Shown piece after piece: positions 1 through 13,990 of a stretch of 64,000 bases of DNA (position 1 is the first letter of the stretch; each line of letters opens with the position of its first letter). The stretch spans positions 5,979,126-6,043,125 of the forward strand of contig SSBO01000007.1 in NCBI GenBank assembly GCA_005281725.1, given 5' to 3'. A program made the position numbers and the translations under genes. The DNA comes from Wuchereria bancrofti. Lineage: Eukaryota > Nematoda > Chromadorea > Rhabditida > Onchocercidae. The notes under the pieces are model-generated. The model ran no database searches and had not been told where the DNA came from. It was given only the letters and a program-made list of their open reading frames with translations.

Positions 1-305
1 TAGACATACATTCACACACACACACACACACATCCGTACACATACACTCATACATACATATGCACACATATATAGATAGAGACATACACATACGTACATT
101 CACATACATGTGCGCGAATAAATGCACACACACACATATACGCATACACTCACATACATACTCATACACACATATAAATACATAAACATACATAAATAGA
201 AATATACACTCATATGCATATAATACAAAATACACTTACATACAAATACATACACATTTATACATTCACATACACCATACACCAACATACATACATACAC
301 ATATA
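1..305. repeat. CA / CATA microsatellite tract
   Basis: Degenerate (CA)n and (ACAT)n units fill the first 300 bases. The apparent open frame on the minus strand (100-345) is a by-product of this repeat. Confidence 0.9.
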
Positions 306-1949
306 TATTTATCGCCACAGAAATAGTTTTTTTTGAGAAAAACATAACAACAATCAGTTGTTGTTTCGAGGCAACAATTTTTAACCGTGAAAGAACATTA
401 ATTTTTGTTACTTAACAGGTGCACCTGATTGCTATGACCTTTCAATATGATTCATTTGTCATACCTTCAAAATACTTTAGTTAATTTAATATTATTTAAT
501 TTAAATAATAAATAATAAATGAATTAACAAATTTATTTATTTTTTTTTTGTTCTTTTTTATTTTAATTTTTCTCTCTCTCTCTCTATTTTTTTAATTTCA
601 TCAAAAATAGAGAGAGAGAGAAAAGAAATGAAAGAAACAAAAAGAGAAAAAGAAAAGAAAAGGATGAATAATGCAAAAAGAAAAAAAAGGTGGATGAAAC
701 GAATTCAAAATACATCAAACATGTGTATGTTATCGTATCGTATATTTAATAAAATGATAGAAAGAATGAAGAAAAGAGAGAGAGCAATAGAGAGAGTGAA
801 AAGAAAGTAGAAAAAAAAGAAAATATGACGAAGAATAAGGAGGAAAAGAAGAGGAAGAAGAAAAAAAAATATATGAAATTTGAGCTTTATTCTTTCAAAA
901 TCATTTAAACCTTTTATATTTTAATAGCTTAAAAAAAAAAAAATTTTTTTTTTTTCTACAGCAGCAATAGTAAGCATTAGCATTTAGCAATAGCAAATAG
1001 TTTGATGAAGAAAACGAAGCAAAAAAAGAAAAAGAAAATAGCAAACGCAATTGGATCTATTTATTTACTGATTTAACTAAAATTTAAAATGTGATTATTT
1101 AAACACTTTTTTTTTTCTTCTTTCAAAAATTTATTTCATCAAAAAAGTTTTCCATTTCACATCATCCATTTATTTAATCGTTAAATTGTAACATATCAAA
1201 TAACCATTAGAAGAACAGAGAAAACAAAAAGAAAAAAAAAATGATGAAAATGAATCTTGAAATGCGCTGTAAATGATATTTTAGTTTCTGATGACTTAAC
1301 GGTTTTAATTTCAAAATTTAATTAATAATAAGATTAAAAAGAGTTGCAAGTTTAAAACGTGCAAATAATTTATTACGGTAATTTTATTATTGGAAATTTA
1401 ATATTCCCAACAATTGAACATTATTTTGAATTTTAAAATAATTCAAATTATTTCGAAAATTTCTTTCATACTAATTAATTAATTGTTTGATCGCCAAAAA
1501 AAGTTTTCCATTTCTTATCATCATCTATTTAATTTTTGAAATTAAATGTAATTTTAATAAAATTTCTCAAATTATTCTCAAAAAAATTGTTTCATATGCA
1601 TTCATCGGCATACATTAATGTTTATGTCATAAATATATGCATACATATGTTTAATAATACCGATTAATATGTTTAATTACATAATTAGGGATTAGAGGTC
1701 ATCGAGAAATTTAAAAATGGTATCATTTTCTTCTTCTCTTCTTGCTTCATTATTTTCTTTCATTATGAAACGAAAGATTAAAAAAAAAAGTGCAAAAAAA
1801 GAGGAAGAAAATAAGTTAATGCTAACAGTCATTTATTAACCTATGTGACAAGGTTCTTCGTTTTCTTCTTTCTCCTCTTTTTTTTTTTTTTTTTAGATTT
1901 CAGTTTCAAATTCTTCACCTTCTCTATTTATCTTGATTGAAGATATTGA

Positions 1950-2201
1950 TACATGTGTATGTATGTATGTGTGTGTATGTATGTATGCGTGTATGTGTGT
2001 ATGTGTGTTTGTGGTAATTTTTGCTAAAATGTTTGCAAATTATTCTACAAATCAAAATTCGACATTTGTCATCATTGTTGTATCAATATTGTCATACTGT
2101 GGCTATTAAAATATCACTTTGCTTTATTGCTACATGTATGTTTGTGTGTGTGTGTCTGTCTGTCTGTATACCTGTGTGTGTATGTGTGTGTGTGTGTACA
2201 T
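1950..2201. repeat. Two TG / TATG microsatellite blocks
   Basis: Blocks at 1950-2013 and 2131-2201 of (TG)n, (TATG)n and (TGTC)n, separated by ~120 bp of unique sequence. Confidence 0.9.
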
Positions 2202-2880
2202 AAAGATCGTTGATACCTGTTAATCGTTCAAACTCCTCAATCTATCATGATGAAGTAGTTAATAAAGGTGAGAAACGATGAAAAGGTGTCGTATATACTT
2301 TTTTTTTTTTTTTTTTTCAAATGGCGCAAAATATTTTATTACTATAAATTATGATTATATTAAAGTTAAAAAAAAAAAAATTCTTATTTTCTATCTTCTA
2401 ACACATATATAAAACAATTTATTTTCTACCTATTCATTTATTACTTCCGAGAATGTCAGAATTTTTTCTTTTTTCTTTTTTTTTCAAATGTTATATCTCA
2501 AATGTTTTAAAAGCTGAGAAAATTTTCCCATTCTTCTATATCTATCATAATTCTATAATTCAATTAGTTTAGAATAATCAAATAGCAAAAAAGAAAAAGA
2601 AAGGAAAAAAAGAAGTTAACATTAAAAAATTTAATGTCAAATTTTAAATGCTTCAGAAAAAAAAATTTCATATAATTTTTTAGCCAATCTGTTCGTATTA
2701 TTGTTATTATTACTAAAATTTGTCATTATTGTTTATCTCAAAAATTGTCACATTATTAATTAATTAATTTTTTATCACTATTACCGTTACTACTAATATT
2801 ATTATTGCTGTTATTAATTATTACCATTATTGTCACTATTGCTATTTATTATCATGTGTTATTACTATTACTATTGAATT

Positions 2881-2938
2881 TTTAATGAATTTGAAATGAA
2901 TGATAATAATGATTACCATTCATTTCAAATTCATTAAA
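2881..2938. repeat. Perfect 22-bp inverted repeat (hairpin)
   Basis: Arms 2881-2902 and 2917-2938 are exact reverse complements around a 14-nt loop. The stem is AT-rich with four G/C pairs. Confidence 0.85.
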
Positions 2939-3119
2939 TTAAAGCTCCCAAATAAATTCTTCCTCACATATCAAATATTTTCATAGTTAGCCCTAAAAAA
3001 AGCTAATTATTATTATTTGTTATTAATTATTATTAATTCATTATAATTCATTTCAAATTCAATGCTCCCAAATAAATTCTTTCTCTTCCTCACATATTAA
3101 ATATTTCCATAGTTAGCCC
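2919..3119. repeat. Direct repeat of ~75 bp
   Basis: 2919-2993 and 3047-3119 share the same ordered blocks (GCTCCCAAATAAATTCTT, CTCACATAT, ATAGTTAGCCC) with small differences. The offset of the shared GCTCCC block is 120 bp. The first copy includes the right arm of the hairpin. Confidence 0.8.
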
Positions 3120-5352
3120 GCAAAAGAAAAAAAAAAAACTTTAAATAAATTTTCTTGTTCAGTGATTTTCAAATAAATTGCTATCATTGCAAAAATTGAC
3201 CTTTAAGTTATGTTCTCTTCTTTTTTTTTCTCTTCATCCTGCAATGTTCTTTTTCACCTAAAACAATCCATTTGGATTACATCAATTGTGACATTGCTTT
3301 TTTAAATTCCGCCTCCAATGGATTATGTCTCTTTCCTTTTTTCTTCCTTCTTTCTTAGTTCCAATTGTTAGATTTAATTTTTAAACTAAATTATTTCCTT
3401 TATTATTATTATTATTCATCCTTTTTTTTTATACGCAGAGTAAAAATTAATTTGAATGAATTATAATTTCGAAATTAGAAAAAAAAACCATTAATCTGTA
3501 ATTATTAATTCACCATAAATTATTTGCAAAAGGAAAAAAAGAAAGAAAGTGATATAAAAGCATAAAATGATCAAAATAATTTTATTTTCTTTTCATTTCA
3601 TTTATTTAATTGAAAACTTTCATCCAATTATTTAATTATTCAAAATTATTAAATTTCGATGACGCAATTAATGAGAAAAGTTATACTTATATTACTCATT
3701 TTTATCGTTTTTCTAATTTTAGCATTGCATCAAATTACTTACAATAAAATTTCGTTTCTTTTTTTCCACTTTTTTTCTTTCTGAATAATAATAATTATAT
3801 TTATATATGATTCGAAATTCACATTCATATTTTATTAAATATTTGAATCATTTACTTTTTTGTTTAAATTCTAGCGTAGTAGTATAAATGAAAAAGGCAG
3901 CACCATATTGGAGAAAATATAATTTTTAAATATTTTATATAAGCTTAACTTTTAAATGTTTTACATAAGCTATATAAGCTTAAAGAAAAAACAAAACAAA
4001 ACAAAAAAAAAAACCAATTTATTAACATCAATCCATTTCACATAATACATAAGCAAACAAAATAATTTCCTTTTCTCTTGGTTTTTTTAAATTAATTTAG
4101 TAATTTTATAAGTTATTAATAAATTTTGAAAGAATTTTATTAATAATTAATATAAGAAATAAATCAAAATTTTAATTTATTTCGTCGACTTTCTTCCAAC
4201 TCTTTTTTTTTCCTTTTTTATATTTATTAATGAGAAAAGTTATACTTATATTACAAATACACACATACGTATATAAAAATGATTTTAGTAAATTAATTAA
4301 TAAGTTGAAAAAAAAAAATTAAATTTTTGTTCGTTTTTTTTTTTGTTACATAAATTTGCTTTTCAAAAAAAAAAAAAAAAACAACAACAGTTCATCCGCT
4401 TCTATAACATCAATCTTTTTGCCGTGTAAATTACTTCACTAAAGCAAATTTTTGTTTTCAAGGGGGCATCACCTTTTGCTATAACCTCTGATCCTTTTAC
4501 GAAATTTTTAATCCATCTTTCTCGTTTTTTCTCTTCCTCTCTCTTTCTCTTTCCCTTTCTCTCTCCCTCTCTCTCATTCTTTTTCATTCTTTTATTTAAC
4601 TCTTTTCAAATAACTATATTTTTTAAACATTTATATTAAGCGGAAATTAATTAATTATTTTCATCAAATTTTTGCTAACTTTACAAAAAAAAAAGCGGAA
4701 ATTTAATTTTACAGCTTAAATTTTGAGCAAAATAAAAAAAAAAAAGGAAAAAGGAAAAGGAAAAGAGAATTGAATTAGTAAGCAAATTAATTGATAAATT
4801 TGTTTAAATTTTTTCTCGTTTTCTTTTTTTTTTTTAAAAAGAAAAATTTTTCTCATTTTTTTACATTTTTTAACAAATTAGTTGCACGAATTTTACAGCA
4901 AATTAAACAATTACTTCGAATTTTTTTCTTACTTAAAAATACCGTATGATAGATGAAATTTATATTGAAATTTTTTAAATTTACAATTTAAATTATAATT
5001 TGCATATTGTATAATTTTATCTTTTGTTATACCAAAAAGAGATTTATTTAATTATTCAATAGCTATAAAATTAGATCAGATACGGAAGTAATAAAAGAAA
5101 AATGCGATAAAATATAAATTTAAATTACAAAAGATAGAATTGATTTAATTTTGTGATGATATAAGAGTGATATTAATAATTAACGTGAACCTATGTTTAG
5201 TTGTTATTTATTTTTCTAGTGGAAAAATAAATAACCATTGGTTGGGAAATGTGACAATGGAACGAAATGATTGAAATGATATTAAGGTTAATGGTTGTTT
5301 TCTTTTTTCGTCTTCTGAGTGAGTCGAAAATGAGGATTAATTAAATTAACAT

Positions 5353-5790
5353 ATCATTAATGGCTTAGCATGAAATATAATTAATTTCATTTATATATAC
5401 AAAAAAAGAACAACATTTGATAGTAATTTAACCGGTAATTAAGTAATTGAATAAATATTTTATTCCATGTTTTTTCTTTCTTATCATTAATGGCTTAGTG
5501 TGAAATATAATTAATTTCATTTGTATATATAATACCAATAAAGTATTAAAAAACGAACAACATTTAATAATAATACAGTTAACAATTTAACTAGTAATTA
5601 AGTAATTGAATAAATATTTTATTCCATGTTTTTTCCTTTCCATCATTAATGGCTTAGTGTGAAATATAATTAATTTCATTTATATATACAATACTAATAA
5701 ATTATTAAAAAACGAACAACATTTAATAATAATACAGTTAACAATTTAACTAGTTATTAAGTAATTGAATAAATATTTTATTTCTTTCTT
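5353..5790. repeat. Three-copy tandem repeat, ~130-159 bp unit
   Basis: Copies begin with ATCATTAATGGCTTAG at 5353, 5483 and 5642 and contain AACATTT, ACTAGTAATTAAGTAATTG and TATTTTATTCCATG blocks. The first copy lacks about 30 bp compared with the others. Confidence 0.88.
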
Positions 5791-8700
5791 ACCTTTCCTT
5801 TTTTCCTTGAGCAATTTGATACATATGGCGCCATGCGTATACATCATTCATACCTGTATATGATGTCTAATTTATCGGCTTCTTCAAAGAATGTCATATT
5901 TTTGTTTGATCTTTGTGAAGTTAATCCTCTTAACCTTCTTTAGTTCAGACATCAGAGAGTTGTAATCATCAATGAAAATTTAAGTACTGAAAGATTTCAA
6001 ATGTAAAGTTTATATAACTCTATTTATTGATGGATAAAATGATGGAAATATCATCTTAGTGTCATATTAATTGGTCATCAACAATAGTTGCTACATTCAT
6101 TCATTTCAAAGTAAAAAGTGTTTCGCTTTTTTTTTTTTGAAGTAAAAAATTGTTCAAATTTATTTTGTTTCTTTTATTACATTTTACATTTATGCATGTT
6201 ATTATTATTTTTTCTGAATATAATTAAATTTTGACGATTTTTTCATTTTTTTGAAGTGAAAAGTTTTTCAAAATTTATTTTGCTTATTTTATTATTGTGT
6301 TCAAGCATTTTATTATCATTTTCATTATATTCAAGCATTTTGTTATCATTTTATTATCACATAATTAAATTTTTTTAATCAGTTTTTTTTCATTCATCGA
6401 AAAAAGAACAACGAAAACTTAGCTGTAGAAAAAAAATGAAGAAAATTTATTTTTAAAATTTTTTCAAAATTTAATAAAATTACTTTTTTCGTTCATCCGA
6501 TTTGTTATTAAATTGAGATATTTATTGTGATTTTTTTTTTATAAATATTAAATAATTTTTTACTAGAAAATTTAAATTCATAATTTGTTGCTATAGATTA
6601 ATTTACCTTGTTTAATTTATGCTGGTATTACTCATATCTTTGACTATTTTCGTTTTTTTTTTTTTTTTTAATAATACAATTTGTTTCTTTTTGGCTTTTT
6701 CTCATTTATCCATTTTGCGCTTAAGTTTTATTATTTAATTTATACACTTTAACATTAATTTACTTAAATATTTAATCTACAATTATATTATTTTTTCTCA
6801 TTCTATCGTATTATTCAAGTACTAATTATTATTTTATTCTATTTATCATTTATCAGTTTACACTTTTTCATAATGCAATCTTCTTTTTCTCCTTTTTTCT
6901 AAAAACATTTCATTTTTAGAAGTAATTTTTTTTTTTTTTTGCAAAATATTAAAGATGAATTTTTTTTTTTTGCAAAATATTATTGCTCCCTTAAATCTTT
7001 CAAATGGAAAAATTTTTGATTTGTTGATAAAAAATTTTTTTTAAATGGTATGAAAAGGAAGGAAAATATATTTGAGATGGAATTTATGTCATTTACAATA
7101 CAATATGAATTGAATTCTGAATTTGTGTACTTTATATAGAATGCATATATGTATATGTAAATAATAAACTGCAATTGAACTTTAATATTTATTTCAAATA
7201 TTAGTACAAATCTAGAAAGTAACCTTTGTTATTAGATAATTTTTCTCAAAAATTTCCTTTTTTCATTTCTAAACAAATTATTTATTTATTAATTAATTTA
7301 TTAACTTTCTTTCTTCCTATAGCATTTGTTACAAAATAAAATAGTAAACAAATATTGGAAATATAAATAAATGAAATAAATATATGCATAATGAAAATTT
7401 GATTTCATTATTATATTAGATAAAAAAAAGTTTAAATAATAATTATTAATATATAATCTTACCTTCTTACCATATCCATTTGCTCATTTCATTTCTACTT
7501 TTTTAATTTACAGTAACATATGCATACGGTAAATATATGAAATTTTTATATAATACTTTTTATTTATATTTTGTGTTATTATTATTAATTCTTTCTGGTT
7601 ATTCAATTATCATTTTGTAAAATTATTTTTCTATAAGTTTCAACTGTTTATCAAATTTAAAAAAAAAAAGATTTTTAAAAACAATTTTATATCATTGTGT
7701 AAGTTAAAACTGATGGAAAACAATTTTTAACTAAATGATTGGATTAATCATTTCTGTCAAAGTGTTTTAATCCAAATATTTTTTTCCACTTTAACATTTA
7801 ACATTTATATATGTATTATATCATTACGTATTAATATTCAACTGTAATTTTTTTATTAAATGGCAAATAACGAACTACATACGATTTTATTACAATTGTT
7901 TCTTATAAGTATACATTTTAAAATAGTTTCTATTTAATTAAATTTAATATATCATATCAAAATGATTGAGTTTTAAATGCATATTACTAATTAATAATTA
8001 CTTCATTAATTCTTTCATTATTACTATTATTAATTGCTAATTACCAGCTAATGATAGATGCGAAATTCCAAAAGTTTCATCAACAATATCAATCATTTTA
8101 TGTATTAAAATCAGCAGCAGAAAAAGATTCCTTTTAAATTAAATATAAAATAATTACGGTAATTGATTAAACATAAGCAAGAATTAACAGAATCAATTGA
8201 GAAAGTTAGGAAAGTGGATGAATATGTCAATTTTAATTAAAATTATAACTGATACTAATTAATTGCAATTATACGAAAAAAAAAGGTTCCAAGCAATGTT
8301 GCAACGAAAAAAGGAAGTTTTCATTTTTTTTTTTTTTTTTTTTTGCTAAATAACATTTATTTAGTTCATATTCATGCATTCATACACAAATATCTTCAAA
8401 ATTTATTTGCCTAAAAAAAGCAAAAAATAAAAATAAACAAATAAGCGCTTAGCAAAATTGAAAAGCTACCATTGATTCAATATTCAATGAAATTTCACTT
8501 TGCTAGCCAATTTCACCTTTTATGATCCGTTAAATCTCTTTCTATGGTCTAAGCAAAAATATTTCGAAAATGGGTGCCAAAGAGAAACAAAAAAAAAAAA
8601 AAAAAGAAAAAAGGAAAACGAAAAAACTATTCAAAATAATAAATTATTTTTAAAATTCTACACGTTATATGTAATTTTCATGTAAAATTGTTCTCTAAAA

Positions 8701-9675
8701 CATATAATTTTTGAGGAAAATTCATTTCGATCTAATTCCATTTTTATTTTCGTTCATATCATTAACAATTTTAAATCGATAACACTTTTTTGCTGTTAAA
8801 ATATAATACTTCATAAAAAATTTTTAATATTCTTCATGAAATGCTAAAGCAGCGGTGGTAGTAGTAACACTAATAATAATAATAATAGTGACTAGTACTA
8901 ATAGCAAAATGTAAACATAAATCATCACAAATTTCCCAGGAAGATAAAATAGAAAACGAAAATGAGAAAAATGTAGAAAGAGTGAAAAAGTTAGATATTA
9001 AATTTCAAGCTAAGAATTACAATTTAAAATTCCTTTTTTTTTTTCTCTCCTTTCTTTTTAAACGATTATATATTTTATTTTCTTCCTCCTTTTCTTTTTT
9101 GTTTTTTTTTTTTTGTTTTTAAATCTTCATATATGTTTATACATACTTATTACAAATATATGTTTATTCAAAGCTTATTATTGACAATGATAAAACATAT
9201 TATCAACAACAAGATTTTTTTGTTAATTTTCAGGTATGTTCATATATACCTATTGCAGATATAAGTTTGTTCAGAGCTTTATTATTAACAATGATAAAGC
9301 TTATTGTCAACAATATTATATAAAATTTATGTACAAAAAGAAAAACAAACAAAATAAGGAAGAAAAAAACTTTCTTTTTCTTCCTTATTTTAAATGATAG
9401 ATAATAATAATAATGATAACAATTGATGATGAAAACCAAAAAAAAAAAAAAAAAGCTTTATGTTATTTAAATGTAAATAAGAGAAATAAAAAAAGAAAAA
9501 TTTTTTTTTTCCAATTAATTTCGAAATAATAAATGAAAATATCCAGTCCATTTCATTCATTTATTTATTTTGTTAATTTTCTTTTCATTCCCGTTCTCAT
9601 TCTCGGCTTTCTCTCATCTTCCCCCGCTTTGATCTATTCAGTCAATATTAAAATATGTAAATATATATATATAAA

Positions 9676-9727
9676 TGTATGTGTGTATGTGTATGTGTGT
9701 ATGTGTGTATGTATGTATGTATGTATC
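9676..9727. repeat. GTAT / GTGTAT microsatellite
   Basis: (GTAT)n and (GTGTAT)n units; no coding value. Confidence 0.9.
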
Positions 9728-11149
9728 AGTTCGTGTAAATAATTTTAGCTGCCATATCAATCAACGGAAGATTTTTTTTTTTTTTTAATGGTTCTATGTG
9801 GAATGTGAAAACATCTGCTTCGAAAAACATATAATGAACATATGTCTCGGATTGCTTCTATTACAGATATATTATTTTATATTATAATATATTATTTTAT
9901 ATTATATTATTTTATTTTATATTACATTATATTATACTATATTATATTATTTTATTTTATATTATATTCTATCATATATGTATAATACATGATTATATAA
10001 GTATATCATTTCATTGTAGACAAATGGAAGAGAGAGAGAAAGAGAGAGGAAAGGAAAGAAAAGAAGGAAGGAAAGAGAAAGAGTTATTTCATTCTAAAAC
10101 AAACATTTCATTTCTCTCAATTTAATATTGAATGTACACTTTGATGATATAGGCAATAAATGATATAGCATTGATAGATGTACGTATTTACGTACGTATA
10201 TTACGTAAATCATTCACTTTTTCCTTTTCTCTCGCTCACTCTTTCGCTTTCTCTCTCTCACTCCCTATCATAAATTCTTATATATAGTTTTAAGCATTTA
10301 AAATTGTTAAGTAAATTTCATTTATTTTTATTTTTGATATAAAAAGCGAATAAGTGCGTGAAATTTTTAACGATGAAAAAGGAAAATAATAATTTTAATC
10401 ACATTATTAATTAGAAATTATTATCAATAAAGTAATTTTAGCTAGCTTTTTACTGGAGTAATAATGATAAATGAAATTATGGATACAAGATTATAATGTA
10501 TATTCCTAGAATCGATTGAAATATACGTTAATTTATAAGCATAGAAATTATTATTATATATATAATTTAAATTGTTTTTTTTTTTATTAAATAAAATATT
10601 ATGTAATTTATCACCAATCATCTTATTCTGACAGCTATTTTCATAACTACTATCATTGCTGTCACAACACATTAACTATTATCATCATCATAATTACTTA
10701 TCAGTAGTATCAAAGTTTACAACTATTCCAATTATCATTATTGTTATTATTTCTGCCATTGCCTTTATTTTTCATTTTCTGTGATAACATTATCACTATT
10801 ATCAATATATTATCATTGTTAGTCACACTCAATATAATTATTATGATCATGTAAAGTTGACATAAACAAAATGTAAAAATGGGAACATTATACTTAGCAT
10901 TTGGTAGCTACCGTATCAAACATCCAATAACAACAAGTTTTTGCTCTTTCGCTCTCACTCTTTCTCTCTCTTTCTTTCTCCTTCTCTCTGCTCATCTGTC
11001 AAACTCCGCCTACTCCCTAACAGTGAAAAAGAAAGAGAGAGAGAGAGAAAGTTATCTTAATGGATTAATAGGTAAAATTTTAGGATATTAATATGATATA
11101 TGAGGTTAAGATGAAAAGTGGATAGTTTGAATAAGGCGGAATTGTTGAA

Positions 11150-11640
11150 CAAATATGCCCAACCCAAATGAGGGCGGGTAAATTTGTTATTACCCATTGA
11201 AGGTACAGATATAATGATGGGTGGAGTTATTGAAATGGGTTGGCCTCAAATATTTCGAATGAAGGGGAACGGAGCGGAAATGATGAAGAGGGGAAGAGGG
11301 GAGGGTAAAAGGGACTATCCATTAATGAAATATTATAATATCTTTCACCATTTTTGTCTCCACCTCTTCCCCTCCCTTTCCCTTTTCCCCTCTTTCTCCA
11401 CCTTTATTTTCTTACCGATCAGCCCAGCTCCAACCATCGACCACCTATCTCGAAACATTCGTGAACAACGTGTTCGACAAGCAATTCAACAGGAGGGGGG
11501 GGGGGGGGAGGGGAAGGGGGCAGGAGGAGGGGAGAGAGTGTTGTCGAACAAAACCCACACCATTTGCCACGCTTACATCTATCCGTCAACTTCTAAACAA
11601 TCATTTCTCTTCATACGAGAAAATTCTCTTCATTCCGTTC
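11150..11640. other. GC-rich patch with 14-G run and polypurine/polypyrimidine segments
   Basis: G+C rises sharply over ~490 bp in otherwise very AT-rich DNA. Purine-rich 11274-11312 is followed by pyrimidine-rich 11355-11402. A run of 14 G (11495-11508) is followed within 12 nt by GGGG and GGGGG, a strong G-quadruplex pattern. A frame with LSRNIREQRVRQAIQQE crosses 11440-11492 and looks more protein-like than its surroundings, but has no clear donor. It could be a promoter or CpG-type element, an unassigned exon, or a simple-sequence accident, 4.3-4.8 kb upstream of Iroquois exon 1. Confidence 0.5.
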
Positions 11641-12030
11641 CGTATCATCATCATTATCATTATCATTATTATTATTGTTATTAGTTATTATTACTACTAT
11701 TATTATTAATATTATTATCACCATTATTGTTAGCTATTATTATTATTATTATTACTATTACTACTATTTTTATTATTATTAATATTCTTGTTGCTATCAA
11801 CTATTATTGTTAGCTATTATTATTATTTATTATTATTTTTGTTATTATTAATATTCTTGTTGTTATTAACTATTATTGTTAGCTATTATTATTAATATTA
11901 TTAGTTATTATTATAATAATTAACATTCCGTTTTATTATTATATTATTGTTATTGTTATTATTATCATTACTATTATTATTTATATTATTAATATTATTA
12001 TTTGTATTATTATTATTACTGCTTATTATT
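11640..12030. repeat. ATT/ATC trinucleotide tract with a ~70-80 bp higher-order unit
   Basis: Runs of (TTA)n and (TCA)n. A unit containing GTTAGCTATTATTATTA recurs at 11729, 11809 and 11878. Confidence 0.85.
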
Positions 12031-12660
12031 AGTTTCCTTAAAAATTGCTTCTTTATTCCATTTCGTAATTATAATTACTAATCTTGCTAAAAGTTTATGC
12101 CTTTATCTCGGCCGCGTTATCATCATCATCAATCTCATCAAAAAATTATCTTTATTTTTATCTTTCAATATTATTATCATCATCATTATTTATTAACATT
12201 CTTAAAAATTTCACCTTCATTCAATTCCGCATCATTATTTAACCTTGATAAAGATTATATTTTCCATTCAATTTCACATTATTATCATCATTAATCTTTT
12301 GTGAAGTTGCCTTCATTCCTCCCTATTGATATAATCATTATTATTATTATTATTGTTATTACTGTTACTATTGTTATTACTGTTATTACTTAACCATCCT
12401 CAAATTTGCATTCATTCCGTTCCGTATCATATCATTCTGGATTATTGTTATTATCAGTACTTATCTACGCTTAACCTTTCTTTCCTTTTCTTTTATTATT
12501 TTTTTTTTCTTTTTTAAATCTCATTTCGATTAGTGTTAAAAAAATATTTATTCGAGCGCATATTTGTTAAACATGACTTTATCAAGCATATTACATTGAT
12601 AATGTTTGATTGTTGTTACAACATAATGACAATATTCTTACATTCTCATCAAATCATTCA

Positions 12661-12759
12661 ATCAGTCGATTAGTTAGTCGGTCAGTCAGTCAATCAGTTA
12701 GTCAGTTCAGTCAGTTAATCAGTCAGTCAGTCAGTCAGTCAGTCAGTCAGTCAGTCAGT
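12661..12759. repeat. AGTC tetranucleotide microsatellite
   Basis: Degenerate at the left, then pure (AGTC)n at 12719-12758. The Ser/Gln/Val reading frame over it is a repeat artefact. Confidence 0.93.
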
Positions 12760-13990
12760 GGTTGTGTGATGACAATCTTTGCGGGTTGTAGTGTTATAAT
12801 TCACCATCTTTTTCACATCACTATCGGCCATTTCATTTCAATTTTTCTTTTTCCTTTTTTTCTTCTGTTTTTTTTTCTCTCTGTCTCTCTCTCTCTTGCA
12901 TCCCCTTTCTTTTTATCTTTCTTGTTATCTTTTCCACTTCCTTACTCTTTATTACAGAAAAAAAAAAGTAATAATAATAACAATTTTAATAAATTTGTTT
13001 AATTCTTCCTTGTTATCTTCATTCGCTTCATATTGTACCGTTTAATTATGTTCATTCATTTGACTGACATTTACCGCTTCGATTTAGATGGTACAGTCGG
13101 GTAAATTGCGCGCAGAAATCCAATTATCAGATAGAAATGAATGAATCGTTGTGTTGATTGATGATGGCATAGCGACTGATACTGATCAACTGGATCAGCA
13201 ACTATGACAATTTTTACATTTTTACATTTCACGTTTTATTAACGTATCAAAGACATATATTACATGATAGGAACAGAAAGACGATAACCTAGATAACAAT
13301 ATAAGTATAATTAATTATCATTAAATAGGAAAAGAGTAAATGAAAATGATAATAAAATATATAAGTATTAAATACTAAAATGAATTAATTTCAATCGAGA
13401 AGTATAGATAAATAATAATAGATGAAAAGATAAAATTTTATCAATATATACAAAAGTGTAACAAATGAATAGAATAAACTAGAAAGTATAAATGTAAGAA
13501 TTTCAAATTAAAAATGAGTTTGAAAAAAAAAAAAAATTGAATGTTCAAATTTGCTAGTTTTACTTTTTTCTTTTCTTTTTTTTTTTGTTTAATTTAAAAG
13601 CTTCAGACATTTCTGTTTATCTTGTTTCGTTAGAAATAGCCAAAGTGTATTTCACACGATTTATCGCTTCTTGCTTACCTAATCTTTTGAAGATTCTTTC
13701 AAATACCATTTTTATTCTATTCACTAATTAATTATTCATTTTAAATTACTAACAAAAGTAGTCAAATTCTATAACTAATACCATTAAAGTCTGAAATGAT
13801 CATCATAAAATATTTACTCATTTAGTCATTCAATTGTTTAATCATCCCTCCCCTTCCCACTTTATCACTATTCTCAATTGCAAATTTGAGCCATTTTTAA
13901 TTTCCCTTCAATTCTTTAGTAAATAGCTATTATAATACACAATATATGAGCTATAAAAAAAAGAAAAAGCAAATGGAAAAATAACATTAC

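Noticed and set aside
100..345. 81-residue Cys/Val/Tyr-rich minus-strand frame
   Set aside because: It is the translation of the TG/TATG tract at the start of the window.
5820..6020. Exon-like block on the minus strand (EADKLDIIY before a GTATGA donor)
   Set aside because: The open part is only ~10 codons, no partner exon or matching phase was found, and stops close the frame on the other side.
11184..11684. 166-residue open frame as a whole gene
   Set aside because: Most of it is purine- or pyrimidine-rich simple sequence with a G run. Only a ~25-residue part looks protein-like, reported as a finding instead.
12610..13002. 130-residue open frame with repeated SQSV
   Set aside because: It is the translation of the AGTC microsatellite plus a poly-pyrimidine stretch.
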